Origin: Phytohalomonas tamaricis
Lineage (GTDB): Bacteria > Pseudomonadota > Gammaproteobacteria > Pseudomonadales > Halomonadaceae
NCBI RefSeq assembly: GCF_003012345.1
Contig: NZ_PVRV01000019.1
Coordinates: 372,001 to 436,000 of the forward strand
Reading direction: 5' to 3'
Length of the DNA stretch: 64,000 nucleotides
Shown here: piece by piece, positions 25,346-35,039 of the stretch
Numbering within the stretch: the first letter of the stretch is position 1
How the letters are laid out: each line of letters opens with the position of its first letter
Position numbers and translations under genes: made by a program
Notes under the pieces: generated by a model
Seen by the model: only the letters and a program-made list of their open reading frames with translations
The model's database searches: none
What the model was told of the DNA's origin: nothing

Positions 25346-27556
25346 TTAAATCACGTGAAAACCGGCGCGTGCCAGCGGCAGGCGACGGAAACGCTTGCCG
25401 GTCGCGGCATGCATCGCGTTCATCAATGCCGGCGCGATCATCGCCGTGCCGGCCTCACCAATACCGCCGGGCGCCTCGGTGCTGGGCACCACAAACACTT
25501 CCACCGGCGGTGCATCGCTGATGCGAAGCTGACGGTAGTCGTTATAGTTGCTCTGTTCGACGCGGCCGTTCTTGACGGTAATCTCGTTGTAGAGCGCTGC
25601 CGACAGGCCGAACAAGGTGCCGCCCTCCAGCTGCGAGTGGACCGAGGTGGGGTTGGTGACAATCCCGCAATCGGCAACGCAGATCAGACGCTTGATGCGT
25701 ACGCCGTTGTTAGCGTCGATCTGCAACTCAACGACGGTGGCAAGATAGCTGCCGAACACCTCCTGTACCGCCACACCGCGGCCCCGACCGTCCGGCAGCG
25801 GCTGGCGCCAGTTGGCCTTTTCCGCCGCTAGCCTGAGTACTGCCTGAGCACGCGGATGCTGATCGCCCAGCAGTTTCAAGCGGTAGTCGACCGGGTCCTG
25901 CTTGGCGGCATACGCCAACTCATCGACGAAGCTCTCGACCACATAAGCGCCATGTAGCGGGCCCACGCCGCGCCACCAGGAGTTGAGGATCGCCTTCGGT
26001 GCTTCAGGTACGTAGCGCACCCGCAGATTGCTCAGTGGATAGAGCGGATTGGCCGAGTTTTCCACCGCATCGCTATCAAGGCCATTGGGTGGCACCGCGT
26101 CAGGCGCAAAGCGGGCCAATACCGAAGCGCCGACAATCGTCTGCGACCAGCCGATTGGCATGCCATCGGCATCGAGCGCAGCGGCGAATCGGTCGATGTA
26201 ATGAGGCCGGTAGAGGTCGTGCGTAGTGTCTTCCTCACGAGTCCAGACCAGCTTGATGGGATAATCAACCTGCTTGGCGATAGCAGTCGCCTGAGTGATG
26301 AAGTCGGTTTCCAGCCGACGGCCGAACGCACCGCCAATCCATTGATTATGGATGATGACCTTTTCCGCCGGCATCCCCGAGGCCTTGGCCGCCGCCTGCC
26401 TGGCGAAAACCGGCGCCTGTGTGCCGACCCACAGCTCACAGGCATCGGCGCGTACCTGCGCCACGCACGTCATCGGTTCCAGCGGCGAGTGGGCGAGGAA
26501 CGGCATCTCGTATTCCGCCTCGATCTTGCTCTCGGCGCCATCGAGCGCCTTGTCGATATCGCCGACATCGTTGGCGATGGCACCGTCACGTTCGAACGCG
26601 TCGCGCAGCGCCTGCTCGATCTGGGCTTGATCAATGCCGCCATGCGCGCCGAAATCCCACTCCACAGATTCTTCCAGTGCCTCAAGCCCCTTGATTGCCG
26701 CCCACATATGATCGCCGATTACCGCCACGGCATTGTCGAGCTTGATTACCTCAACCACGCCAGGCACGGCACGGGCACGGCTTTCATCCACCGCCACCAA
26801 CGTGCCGCCTACCACCGGGCAGGCGCGGGCGGAGGCGATTTTCATACCGGGCACGTGCAGATCGATGGTGAACTTTGCCGAGCCGTCGACCTTGGAAGGC
26901 GTGTCCAGACGCTGCGCCGGCTTGCCGATAATCTTGAAGTCTTCGGGCTTCTTGAGCGGCACGTTTTCCGGAACGGTTAATTCAGCGGCGGCCGCAACCA
27001 CCTCGCCATAGCCGAGGCGGCGATCACCGGGGCCAATCACCTGACCGTTCTCGGCGCGGCAGTCGGCGGCAGATACTTGCCATTGGTTGGCGGCGGCCTG
27101 GATCAGCATGATCCTTGCGGCCGCTGCAGCTTCACGCAGCGGCTCCCAGTTACTGCGCGTCGAGGCCGAGCCGCCGGTAGCCTGGAAGTTGAGAATGGAA
27201 TCGCTGTACAGCTCTGGGTTCGGCGGTGCTTCTGCAACCGAGACCTGCGACAGCGGAACCTCAAGCTCCTCGGCGATCATCATCGCGAAGCCGGTCTGCA
27301 CACCCTGGCCCATTTCGATCTTGGGTGAAATCAGCGTGATATGGCCGTTATGGCCGACGCGCAGGAAAGCGCCCAGCGCTGTGGGCGGCTGCAGCTCGTG
27401 ATCCTCAGGCTCTTCCTCGAGTCGCTGGATGGCGAAGCTCTTGGGCACCATCGGTGGCAGCCAAGTTGCAATCAACAAGCCGCCCAGCGCCACGCCGCTG
27501 GCCTTGAGCATTCGGCGCCGCTCAGGCGATACCGGAGCTGATGAATTCTTGTTCAT
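25346..27556 (-). CDS. Molybdopterin-binding large subunit, isoquinoline 1-oxidoreductase (IorB)-like
   Basis: A 736-residue xanthine-oxidase-family subunit. A twin-arginine signal (RRRMLKASGVALGGLLIATW) shows folded export to the periplasm. Conserved blocks include KIEMGQGVQTGFAMMIAEEL, the IGGAFGRRLETDF loop and, near the C-terminus, APGGIGEAGTAMIAPAL with the likely catalytic Glu. The frame is open 72 bases upstream, but AAAGGA before the ATG at 27556 and the Tat motif position fix the start. Together with the 2Fe-2S and cytochrome subunits it forms a hydroxylase for aldehydes or N-heterocycles; the substrate is undetermined. Confidence 0.9.
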   Translation of the reverse strand: MNKNSSAPVSPERRRMLKASGVALGGLLIATWLPPMVPKSFAIQRLEEEPEDHELQPPTALGAFLRVGHNGHITLISPKIEMGQGVQTGFAMMIAEELEVPLSQVSVAEAPPNPELYSDSILNFQATGGSASTRSNWEPLREAAAAARIMLIQAAANQWQVSAADCRAENGQVIGPGDRRLGYGEVVAAAAELTVPENVPLKKPEDFKIIGKPAQRLDTPSKVDGSAKFTIDLHVPGMKIASARACPVVGGTLVAVDESRARAVPGVVEVIKLDNAVAVIGDHMWAAIKGLEALEESVEWDFGAHGGIDQAQIEQALRDAFERDGAIANDVGDIDKALDGAESKIEAEYEMPFLAHSPLEPMTCVAQVRADACELWVGTQAPVFARQAAAKASGMPAEKVIIHNQWIGGAFGRRLETDFITQATAIAKQVDYPIKLVWTREEDTTHDLYRPHYIDRFAAALDADGMPIGWSQTIVGASVLARFAPDAVPPNGLDSDAVENSANPLYPLSNLRVRYVPEAPKAILNSWWRGVGPLHGAYVVESFVDELAYAAKQDPVDYRLKLLGDQHPRAQAVLRLAAEKANWRQPLPDGRGRGVAVQEVFGSYLATVVELQIDANNGVRIKRLICVADCGIVTNPTSVHSQLEGGTLFGLSAALYNEITVKNGRVEQSNYNDYRQLRISDAPPVEVFVVPSTEAPGGIGEAGTAMIAPALMNAMHAATGKRFRRLPLARAGFHVI

Positions 27557-27567
27557 GGGGATTCCTT

Positions 27568-28020
27568 TCAGGCCTTGGCTACGCTCTTGATCGCGCCGCG
27601 AATACGGGTATAGGTACAGCAGCGACACATGTTGCCAGCCATGCCCAGATCGATGTCGGCATCATCAACGTCGGGAACCTTCTCCAGCAGCGCCACGGCG
27701 GCCATGATCTGCCCCGATTGGCAGTAACCGCACTGCACCACCTCATGCTCAAGCCAAGCCTGCTGGACGCGCTTGCCCAGCGCCGTCTTTCCAATCGCCT
27801 CGATGGTGGTGATCTTGTTGCCCGCCGCCTCGCTTACCGGCAGCACGCAGGAGCGCACGGCATTGCCGTTCATGTGTACGGTGCAGACGCCGCACTGGGC
27901 GATGCCGCAGCCGTATTTGGTGCCGGTCATGCCGAGCACGTCGCGCAGCACCCATAAAAGGGGCATATCGTCAGGCACGTCGACCTCAAGGTCGACGTCA
28001 TTAATAGTGAGCGTAAGCAT
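27568..28020 (-). CDS. 2Fe-2S small subunit, isoquinoline 1-oxidoreductase (IorA)-like
   Basis: A 150-residue protein with the two iron-sulfur clusters of the family: a plant-type site (C38, C43, C46, C58 in GCGIAQCGVC and SC) and a four-helix site (C97, C100, C132, C134 in QCGYCQSG and NMCRCCTYTRIR). The usual CRCGTY motif reads CRCCTY here, an extra cysteine. No signal peptide; it should be carried out by the Tat signal of the large subunit. First gene of the operon; the next begins 11 bases after its stop. Confidence 0.92.
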   Translation of the reverse strand: MLTLTINDVDLEVDVPDDMPLLWVLRDVLGMTGTKYGCGIAQCGVCTVHMNGNAVRSCVLPVSEAAGNKITTIEAIGKTALGKRVQQAWLEHEVVQCGYCQSGQIMAAVALLEKVPDVDDADIDLGMAGNMCRCCTYTRIRGAIKSVAKA

Positions 28021-28326
28021 GAAGCCTCATCCTTCGTCAGGGGCATACACAGCGGCCGATAGATCGCCGCCGCGAGCCGGTGTTCTCTGACACCGTTCAA
28101 TAACTGGCAAATAGTAAGTTTAACGCCTTCGGCGTCTCAATGCCGCAGCACTCCATCGTCAGGAAGTGTCACGTGTAGCGGCAATGGCTTGCATAAGCAG
28201 TGCAGTATAAAGGAAAGCGCGGTTTAATTAGCATGATAAATGTTTAATCGAACCAAGTTATCGTCGCAGGACAGCAGCGCAGCCTTCTGTCAGGCAGCGT
28301 GCCTTTCCCTCCCTTGACCAGTGGGG
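28021..28326. other. Intergenic region upstream of the Mo-oxidoreductase operon
   Basis: About 300 bases between the start of the oxidoreductase operon and the 3' end of the first TRAP transporter. It should contain the promoter of the oxidoreductase operon. No clear motif or gene was found. Confidence 0.5.
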
Positions 28327-29610
28327 TCAGAACACCCAGTTGGGCAGCGCCAGCGTCAGCGCCGGCACGTAGGTGACCAGCAGCAGCACTGCCAGCAGCA
28401 GCAGCCAGAACGGCATCACCGCGCGAATGAAATCGGGCACCTTGACGCCGGTGATGCTGCAGGTAGTGAACATTACCGTGCCCAGCGGTGGCGTGATGGT
28501 GCCGATTGTCGCGTTGAGGATGAAGACAATGCCGAAGTGGACCGGATCGACGCCGAACTGTGCAGCGACCGGTGCGAGCAGCGGCGACAGCACGATCAGG
28601 ATCGCGTTTCCCTCGAGGAACATGCCCAACACCAGTAGGATCAGATTGGCCACGAGCAGGAACGCTGCCGCGCTGGCGACCTGGGACGACAGCAACGTAG
28701 TGACCGCCTGCGGTACCTGCTCCCAGGTCAGAAAACGTGCGAAGCCCGAGGCGACGCAGATGATGAAAAGCACGTTAACGGCGGCGAGCAACGACTCGCT
28801 GGTCGCTTTCGCCACCGTTGAAGGTGTCATCTCCCGGTAGACGAACAGACCGACGATCAGCGCATAGGCGACTGCCATCGCGCCGGCCTCGGTCGGCGTG
28901 AATACACCAATGCGAATCCCGCCGATCACCATTACCGGCAGCAGCAGCGCAATGATCCCGGCGCGGGTCACGCTGATCCATTCATGGCGGCTGACCCGCT
29001 CGCGCCGCGGCGGCTGATAGCCGCGTCGGCGGCAGATGATCGACACCATCGCCATCAGCAGTGCCGCCATCAAAAGCCCCGGCACCACGCCGGCAAGAAA
29101 CAGCCGGCCGATCGAGACGTTATTGACGTAGCCGTAGACGATCAACGCGATACCGGGCGGAATGGTCGAGGTCACCAGCGACGAGGCCGCTGTTACGGCC
29201 GAAGAGAACGGAGGTGGATAGCCCCGCTCACTCATCTGCGGCACCAGGAGCTTGGCGTTCATCGCCGCATCGGCAATGTTGGAGCCCGACAGCCCGCCCA
29301 TGAAGGTGCTCAGCAGCACGTTGGCCTGGGCCAGCCCGCCGTGAAAGCGGCGCGTACACAGCTCAGCGAGATTGAGCAAGCGCACGGTGATGCCGGAGTG
29401 GTTCATGAATACGCCGGCCATGATGAAAAACGGAATCGCCAGCAGCGACACCGAATCAAGCCCGCCGGTGAGCCGCTGGATCAGCATCACCATCGGCTGG
29501 TTGGCGCCGATCAGAAAATAGAGCGCGGTCGAGAGAAACAGCGCGAAAGCGATTGGGGTACCGACAAAAAACAGCAAAAACAGGGCGCACAGTGCCACGC
29601 TGACGGCCAT
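28327..29610 (-). CDS. TRAP transporter large permease (DctM), system 1
   Basis: A 427-residue DctM subunit with about twelve membrane helices and the family blocks FFIMAGVFMNHSGI, GGLSGSNIADAAMNAKLLVPQM, and TPTEAGAMAVAYAL. It forms the sodium-driven translocation channel with DctQ. It follows dctQ by 10 bases and is probably the last gene of the transcript that begins with the lgoD-like gene at 35039. Confidence 0.93.
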   Translation of the reverse strand: MAVSVALCALFLLFFVGTPIAFALFLSTALYFLIGANQPMVMLIQRLTGGLDSVSLLAIPFFIMAGVFMNHSGITVRLLNLAELCTRRFHGGLAQANVLLSTFMGGLSGSNIADAAMNAKLLVPQMSERGYPPPFSSAVTAASSLVTSTIPPGIALIVYGYVNNVSIGRLFLAGVVPGLLMAALLMAMVSIICRRRGYQPPRRERVSRHEWISVTRAGIIALLLPVMVIGGIRIGVFTPTEAGAMAVAYALIVGLFVYREMTPSTVAKATSESLLAAVNVLFIICVASGFARFLTWEQVPQAVTTLLSSQVASAAAFLLVANLILLVLGMFLEGNAILIVLSPLLAPVAAQFGVDPVHFGIVFILNATIGTITPPLGTVMFTTCSITGVKVPDFIRAVMPFWLLLLAVLLLVTYVPALTLALPNWVF

Positions 29611-29620
29611 CGCAAGCTCC

Positions 29621-30088
29621 TTAGCGGGTCGAGAGCCTTCGCAGGCTGTGAATGATCATCATGGCAGCGCTCACCGGAATGGCGAGATGCACCCAGTAAA
29701 AGGGAATGTTGAGCATCGGCGTGCTGCGAAAGGCGGAAAACGGCAGCAGCTTGATGCCCCAGAACAACATGATCGCGGCGCAGATCAGCACCACACTGGT
29801 GTTGAACAGCCGTTCATTCCACCTGGCCCAGCGCGGCGGCAGCTTGTCACTGAGGAGCGAGATCAACACATGCTCGTTGCGCCGCACCAGCGCACTCGCG
29901 CCGAGGAAGGTCGCCCACATCATCAAAAGCTGCAGGACTTCCTCTGCCCAAGCCAGCGGCATCGAGAAGAAGTAGCGCATCACCACGTTGGCCAGCGCGA
30001 CGACAAACAGCGCAAACAGCGCCACGCTGCCCAACACCTCGTCAATGCGCATGACACGATCGAACCACATCAGGGCGGTCTTCTTCAT
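29621..30088 (-). CDS. TRAP transporter small permease (DctQ), system 1
   Basis: A 155-residue four-helix protein with the DctQ signature NVVMRYFFSMPLAWAEEVLQLLMMWATFLGA. The frame is open to 30133, but GGAG seven bases before the ATG at 30088 supports the later start. It lies between the binding protein and the large permease. Confidence 0.9.
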   Translation of the reverse strand: MKKTALMWFDRVMRIDEVLGSVALFALFVVALANVVMRYFFSMPLAWAEEVLQLLMMWATFLGASALVRRNEHVLISLLSDKLPPRWARWNERLFNTSVVLICAAIMLFWGIKLLPFSAFRSTPMLNIPFYWVHLAIPVSAAMMIIHSLRRLSTR

Positions 30089-30133
30089 GCAAGCACTCCG
30101 CTGCGGAGCGGCGCTCGGCCGCTCCGAGTCCAC

Positions 30134-31129
30134 TCAGCCGTTGATGATACCGAGCACCTTGTCGAACAGACCGTCCGACCACTGCGGGAACGAGGCTGGA
30201 ATCTGCTCACGCGCCTGTTCGCGGAAGGGCGCGATATCGACCTCGTGAACGGTGACACCGGCCGCCTTGAGACGCTCGATATCCTCGTCGTTGCGCTCGC
30301 GGATCAGCTGCGAGGCGTAATCGGCGAAGCGCGCCCCGGTCTCGGTGAGGATGTGGCGCTCGTCGTCGCTAAGCTGCTGCCAGAACGCCTCGCCGGTGAC
30401 GAAGGGTGCAATATTCTGCATGTGGTGAGTGAGGTTGAGATTCTTCACAACCTCATAGAACTTGCCGCCGTAGAGCACCGCCGGCGGGTTCTCGACGCCG
30501 TCGACCATGCCCTGGGCCAGCGCGGGATAGACATCGCCGAGCGCCATCGGCGTCGGCACCGCGCCCATCGCCTTGATGGCTGCCACGTACATCGGCGAGT
30601 TCTGGACGCGAATCTTGACCCCGGCCAGATCCTGCGGCGTGGAGACCTGCTTTCGCGCCAGCAGCTGGCGCTCGCCGTAGGCGACGTTGGGCACCACGAT
30701 GCGGTAGCCGGCGGCGTTGAGCTTATCGTTCTGCTGCTTGAACCAGTCGGAATCGAGCAGCTTGAACTTTTCCGCGAAGCTGTCGGCGATATAGGGCGCG
30801 TCGATCACGCTCAGGTCGGGCACCGAGTCCATGAATTCGCTGTAGGCAGCGATGGTGATGATCGCCGAGCCGAAGCGCGCCTGTTCGATCATCTCTGTCT
30901 CGGAGCCGAGCTGGCTGGCGGGAAACGCCTGCAGTTTGAGATCGCCCTTGCTCTCTTCATCAACCCACTTGGCCCACTGTTTGACCGCCAGGTCAATCGG
31001 CTCACCCGGCTGGTTGCCGTAAGCGACCCTGATCGTGGTCTCGGCTGCAGCGGGGCCAGCCAGCAGCGTGGCGAGGGAGAACGAGACGAGTGTGATACCG
31101 AGCCAGCCCATTGTCTTTTTGATCGTCAT
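30134..31129 (-). CDS. TRAP transporter solute-binding protein (DctP), system 1
   Basis: A 331-residue periplasmic protein. The signal peptide ends at AAAE near residue 29. DctP family landmarks include FPASQLGSETEMIEQARFG and, near residues 175-180, KIRVQNSPMYVAAIKAMGA, where the conserved Arg binds a substrate carboxylate. This arginine and the neighbouring uronate enzymes make a sugar acid the likely substrate. It begins 78 bases after the stop of the uxaB-like gene, without a visible terminator between them. Confidence 0.92.
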   Translation of the reverse strand: MTIKKTMGWLGITLVSFSLATLLAGPAAAETTIRVAYGNQPGEPIDLAVKQWAKWVDEESKGDLKLQAFPASQLGSETEMIEQARFGSAIITIAAYSEFMDSVPDLSVIDAPYIADSFAEKFKLLDSDWFKQQNDKLNAAGYRIVVPNVAYGERQLLARKQVSTPQDLAGVKIRVQNSPMYVAAIKAMGAVPTPMALGDVYPALAQGMVDGVENPPAVLYGGKFYEVVKNLNLTHHMQNIAPFVTGEAFWQQLSDDERHILTETGARFADYASQLIRERNDEDIERLKAAGVTVHEVDIAPFREQAREQIPASFPQWSDGLFDKVLGIING

Positions 31130-31207
31130 GATGTTGTCCTCGGGTGAGTGGCATGCTTCGCAGAGCTGTTGTTATAGGGTTTTATTAAATAATGAACTCG
31201 ATGTCGT

Positions 31208-32332
31208 CTAACCGCCGTAACCGGCCACGCAGGCGGTCAATGTCGGCACTTCGATGCCTTGCTCGGTGGACAGCGCAAGTACCGGTGCCAGGCGGCGCTT
31301 GACCTTCTCCTCATGATTGCCGGCGATGTCACTCAAGCGGTGGTCGAGGAAGGGATTCTCGAAGCGCTCGAAGGTCGTCGCCTTGTAGGCGTCGAGATTA
31401 AGCTCCGGATAGGCGGCGGCGAGCACTGGGATGACCTCATCGTCGAGCAGCGCCTCAAGCGGCGTGCGCAACTTTGGCTCTGCCATCGCCTCGCGCACGT
31501 AAGTGATGCTGTCTTCGAGCCCTTGGCGACGCCATAGATGGATCAGATAAGTGTGCGACAGATTGAGGATGTGCAGCTTCTGCTTCTCGAATGGCGTTAG
31601 ATCCTCAGCCACCGTCACGTCGGGATGACGGCATGGCATCTCAAGCCCCGGCTGAGACTTAACCGCCCACAGTGCGTAGGGTTCGGCGACTGCGCCGACC
31701 GGCTCGAGCGGCTCCGAGACGATACGGTCGACCAGGCTGTCGACCCATAGGCAACGGCTCATCAGCCAGTCATTGAAGTCGGCCTCGTCGTAATGACGCA
31801 TCGCCAGCTCAAGGACCAGCCGCTTGAGTACCTGACCGTTATCGACCACCAGCTCGCACGGCATCAGCGTCACGCCGTCACGTCCGGCCGTGAATCGCGC
31901 ATGCAAAAGCTTCAATAGTTTGCACGGAAAGCTGGCCGGCACCTCATGATGTGGTGAATCATCATCCGGCACCTCGAAGCCGCGATCGGCGGTATTGGAA
32001 ACCACGTGCGTCGTTGTGCCGATGAACAGTTGTTCGAGTTCCGGCCACTGCTCGGCGGCGATCAGGCAGCCGGCCAGGCTGGTGACGGTTTTCTCCTCGT
32101 CAATGTCTTGGCCGTCACGGCGACCACGGATGCGTAGCGGATAGTGCGGATGGGCGGCGAGATGGCGCGCCTTGTCGCGCCCTTCGGGGCGATTCGAGGT
32201 CTGCACCACCATGATCTTTTTGTCGCTGGCGCCGCTTGCCAACGACTCGCTGACGAAGGCATCGACGTGGGCGAGCAGGAAACGGCTGGTGCCGAACTGC
32301 AAAATCTGCGCGTTCGCTGTCGTTGCACTCAT
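31208..32332 (-). CDS. uxaB: Tagaturonate reductase-like mannitol dehydrogenase family enzyme
   Basis: A 374-residue NAD-dependent polyol/uronate dehydrogenase. The Rossmann N-terminus (ILQFGTSRFLLAHVDAF), VVSNTADRGFE, and the catalytic region with KLHILNLSHTYLIHL fit the long-chain mannitol dehydrogenase family, UxaB-like branch. It overlaps the stop of uxaA by ATGA, so translation is coupled, and the partnership with altronate dehydratase makes tagaturonate to altronate the likely reaction. It is shorter than E. coli UxaB (about 480 residues), so a related specificity is possible. The start at 32332 is chosen over an upstream frame that overlaps uxaA by nearly 100 bases. Confidence 0.8.
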   Translation of the reverse strand: MSATTANAQILQFGTSRFLLAHVDAFVSESLASGASDKKIMVVQTSNRPEGRDKARHLAAHPHYPLRIRGRRDGQDIDEEKTVTSLAGCLIAAEQWPELEQLFIGTTTHVVSNTADRGFEVPDDDSPHHEVPASFPCKLLKLLHARFTAGRDGVTLMPCELVVDNGQVLKRLVLELAMRHYDEADFNDWLMSRCLWVDSLVDRIVSEPLEPVGAVAEPYALWAVKSQPGLEMPCRHPDVTVAEDLTPFEKQKLHILNLSHTYLIHLWRRQGLEDSITYVREAMAEPKLRTPLEALLDDEVIPVLAAAYPELNLDAYKATTFERFENPFLDHRLSDIAGNHEEKVKRRLAPVLALSTEQGIEVPTLTACVAGYGG

Positions 32333-33975
32333 AGCGATACTCCCCGCTTCCATGGAATGAAGTCCTGCTGGTTGAGGCGCATCGCGCAGCTCGCATAGCG
32401 CCCCGAGGCGGCGTCGATACACAGGCCGAGCAACTCGTCGGCGAGTTCGTCGATGGTGCGGGTGCCCTCGATGATCGGCCCGGCATCGAAGTCAATGACA
32501 TCGAACATTCGGTTGGCCAGCTCGCTGTTGCTGGCGATCTTGAGCACCGGTACCACCGGGTTGCCGGTCGGCGTGCCGAGCCCGGTGGTAAACATGATCA
32601 GGTTGGCACCGGAGCCGGCCAGTGCGGTGGTCGATTCGACATCGTTACCCGGCGTGCACAAAAGGCTCAGGCCCGGCTTGGTGAGCGGCTCGGTGTAATC
32701 GAGCACGTCGACTACTGGACTGTCGCCGCCCTTCTTGGCTGCGCCGGCGGATTTCATTGCGTCGGTGATCAGCCCGTCGCGGATGTTCCCGGGCGAGGGG
32801 TTCATCGCGAAGCTCGCCCCGACGTTGGCAGCATGCTGGGTATAAGCATCCATCAACTGCTGGAAGCGCTGCGCCACCTCGCGGCTGGTACAACGCCGCT
32901 TCAATTCATGCTCGACACCGCACAGCTCGGGGAATTCCGCCAGCATGCCCGCACCGCCAAGAGTCACCAGACGGTCCATCACCGCACCCACCAGCGGGTT
33001 GGCCGACAGCCCCGAGAAGCCGTCGGAACCGCCGCATTCGACACCGAGTACCAGTTTGGAGAGCGGTGCCGGCTGGCGCGAGACCTGGTTGGCCGCCTTG
33101 AGGCCATCAAAGATTGCCGTCAGCGCTTCGCGCATCAGGCTCTCCTCATCGCCAAGCGCCTGCTGCTCGAAGTAGTTGACGGTACGCGTACCATTAGGGT
33201 CGCGCGCAGCGATAGCGTCTTGCAGTAACTTGGCCTGGGCGTTCTGACAACCAAGGCTGAGCACGGTGGCACCGGCAACGTTGGGGTGGCAGATGTAGCC
33301 GGCAAGCAGCTGACACAGCGCCTGAGCGTCTTCGCGGGTACCACCGCATCCCATCGCGTGGGTCAGAAAACGCACGCCATCGACGTTGGGAAACGGCCGC
33401 TCGATGGCCGGTGCCTGCTCTTCCTGTGCGCCCTCCTTCTCTCCGCGCAGCAGCGCGCGCGCCAGCTGCTTGTAGCGACGGTGCGGATCATCGCCGAGGG
33501 CGTCGCTGACACACTCGCGCAGCACCTCGATGTTGCGGTTTTCACAGAACACCAGCGGCACCACCAGCCAGTAGTTGGCGGTCCCGACCGAACCATCGCC
33601 GCGGTGGTAACCGTCGAAGCTGCGCCCTTTGAAGGCACTGACGTCGGGCTTGTGCCAATCGTCAGGCGCGACATCTTGATCAATGTAGCTGCCCGTGGCG
33701 TGGGCGACGTTTTCAGTGGTGATTACCGCGCCGGCGGGAATGGCATGCGCGGCACGACCGACGGTGACGCCGTACATGATCACCGTATCGCCCTCGGCGA
33801 GCGGCGTCAGGGTGAACTTGTGCTTGCGCCGGACCGGCTCGACCAGCGTCACGCTCCCCGTTTCATCGTCGATCCGGGTCCCGGCGGTCAAATCGGTCAA
33901 CGCGACGCGCACATTGTCGAGGCGGTGAATGCGCAGGCTGCTGCGTGTCGCACTCGTCGCGATCATCTCTGTCAT
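32329..33975 (-). CDS. uxaA: Altronate dehydratase
   Basis: A 548-residue full-length UxaA. An N-terminal SAF-like domain (residues 1-100) is joined to the large catalytic domain with KGRSFDGYHRGDGSVGTANYWLV, THAMGCGGT, GVECGGSDGFSG and TTGLGTPTGNPVVPVLKI, all typical of the iron-dependent altronate/galactarate dehydratase family. It converts D-altronate to 2-keto-3-deoxy-D-gluconate. AGGAG before the ATG at 33975. It overlaps both the preceding dehydrogenase (ATGA at 33972-33975) and the following uxaB-like gene, a tightly coupled three-gene unit. Confidence 0.93.
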   Translation of the reverse strand: MTEMIATSATRSSLRIHRLDNVRVALTDLTAGTRIDDETGSVTLVEPVRRKHKFTLTPLAEGDTVIMYGVTVGRAAHAIPAGAVITTENVAHATGSYIDQDVAPDDWHKPDVSAFKGRSFDGYHRGDGSVGTANYWLVVPLVFCENRNIEVLRECVSDALGDDPHRRYKQLARALLRGEKEGAQEEQAPAIERPFPNVDGVRFLTHAMGCGGTREDAQALCQLLAGYICHPNVAGATVLSLGCQNAQAKLLQDAIAARDPNGTRTVNYFEQQALGDEESLMREALTAIFDGLKAANQVSRQPAPLSKLVLGVECGGSDGFSGLSANPLVGAVMDRLVTLGGAGMLAEFPELCGVEHELKRRCTSREVAQRFQQLMDAYTQHAANVGASFAMNPSPGNIRDGLITDAMKSAGAAKKGGDSPVVDVLDYTEPLTKPGLSLLCTPGNDVESTTALAGSGANLIMFTTGLGTPTGNPVVPVLKIASNSELANRMFDVIDFDAGPIIEGTRTIDELADELLGLCIDAASGRYASCAMRLNQQDFIPWKRGVSL

Positions 33976-35039
33976 GACTGCTCCTGTGTCGTGGCGGCCT
34001 CGGCGGCGTGCCGCGCAAAGCCGTTGACCTCGATCATGCCCTTGATCACGCCGCTGCGCGGATCGCACCACTGCGCCATGATCTCGGGCATCGCCTCGAG
34101 CGGGCTGCGGTGGGTAATCATCTCGCGTTCGTGAAGCTGGCCCGCCTCCATCAGCCGCGCCACGGTGACGAAGTCCTCATGGGTGGCGTTGCGGCTGGCA
34201 AGCAGCGTGATCTCTTTTTTATGAAAATCGGGGTCGTGGAAGGTGATATCGGCCTTGACCAGGCTGACCAGCACGTAGCGGCCGCCGTGGCCAACGAAGT
34301 CAAAGCCGCGATTCATCGCCTGGGCATTACCGGTGGCGTCGAATACCACGTCGGCAAGTGCACCGGTAGAGAGTGCCGTCAGCTCGGCGGCGATGTCCTG
34401 AGTCGCGGCGTTGATGACTGTCTCGACGCCCAACACCTCGTGGCAGAACGCCAGACGCTGGGGGTTGGTATCGACGACGACGACGCGTGCACCGCGGCTC
34501 TGGGCGATCTGGACCACACCCATGCCGATCGGCCCGGCGCCGATCACCAGCGCCAGTTCACCAGCGTCGAGCTGGCTGCGGCGCACCGCGTGAGCGCCGA
34601 TCGCCAGGCACTCGACCAGCGCCAGCCGTTCCGGTGCCAATATATCGGAGGTGACGAGATGGGCCACCGGTACGACCAGATAGTCAGCCATGCCGCCGTC
34701 ACGATGAACGCCGATCACTTCCATGTTCTGACAGCAGTTGGTCTTGCCGCGCTGGCACGCCGCGCATTTACCGCAGTGCAGATAGGGAATGACATAGGCG
34801 TTGTGGCCGATCAGGGCGCGATCGGCGTCGCTGCCGACCGCCTCGATCCGCCCGGACAGCTCATGGCCGAGCACGCGTGGGTAACTGAAGTAGGGCTGAT
34901 TACCACCGAAGGCGTGAATATCGGTGCCGCAGATGCCAACGTAGCTGATCGCCACCAGCGCCTCGCCGGGCCCGCAGCGCGGCTGCTCGACTTCCTTGAC
35001 CTCCATTTGCCCTGGGGTGGTACAGACAAGCACTCGCAT
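33972..35039 (-). CDS. Zinc-dependent sugar-acid dehydrogenase, L-galactonate 5-dehydrogenase (LgoD)-like
   Basis: A 355-residue medium-chain zinc dehydrogenase. Catalytic zinc residues lie in VGICGTDIHAFGG and GHELSGRIEAVG; the structural zinc cluster is CGKCAACQRGKTNCC; the Rossmann loop is GAGPIGMGV. It is close in type to L-galactonate/L-gulonate dehydrogenases such as LgoD (YjjN), which yield tagaturonate or fructuronate. Fusion by overlap to uxaA and a uxaB-like gene supports L-galactonate, tagaturonate, altronate as successive substrates. GAGGAAG before the ATG at 35039. Confidence 0.78.
   Translation of the reverse strand: MRVLVCTTPGQMEVKEVEQPRCGPGEALVAISYVGICGTDIHAFGGNQPYFSYPRVLGHELSGRIEAVGSDADRALIGHNAYVIPYLHCGKCAACQRGKTNCCQNMEVIGVHRDGGMADYLVVPVAHLVTSDILAPERLALVECLAIGAHAVRRSQLDAGELALVIGAGPIGMGVVQIAQSRGARVVVVDTNPQRLAFCHEVLGVETVINAATQDIAAELTALSTGALADVVFDATGNAQAMNRGFDFVGHGGRYVLVSLVKADITFHDPDFHKKEITLLASRNATHEDFVTVARLMEAGQLHEREMITHRSPLEAMPEIMAQWCDPRSGVIKGMIEVNGFARHAAEAATTQEQS

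Noticed and set aside
29648-31147. A 499-codon plus-strand open frame
   Set aside because: It lies antisense to the TRAP genes dctQ1 and dctP1, which have clear family motifs; GC-rich codon bias produces long antisense frames. The product has no family resemblance.
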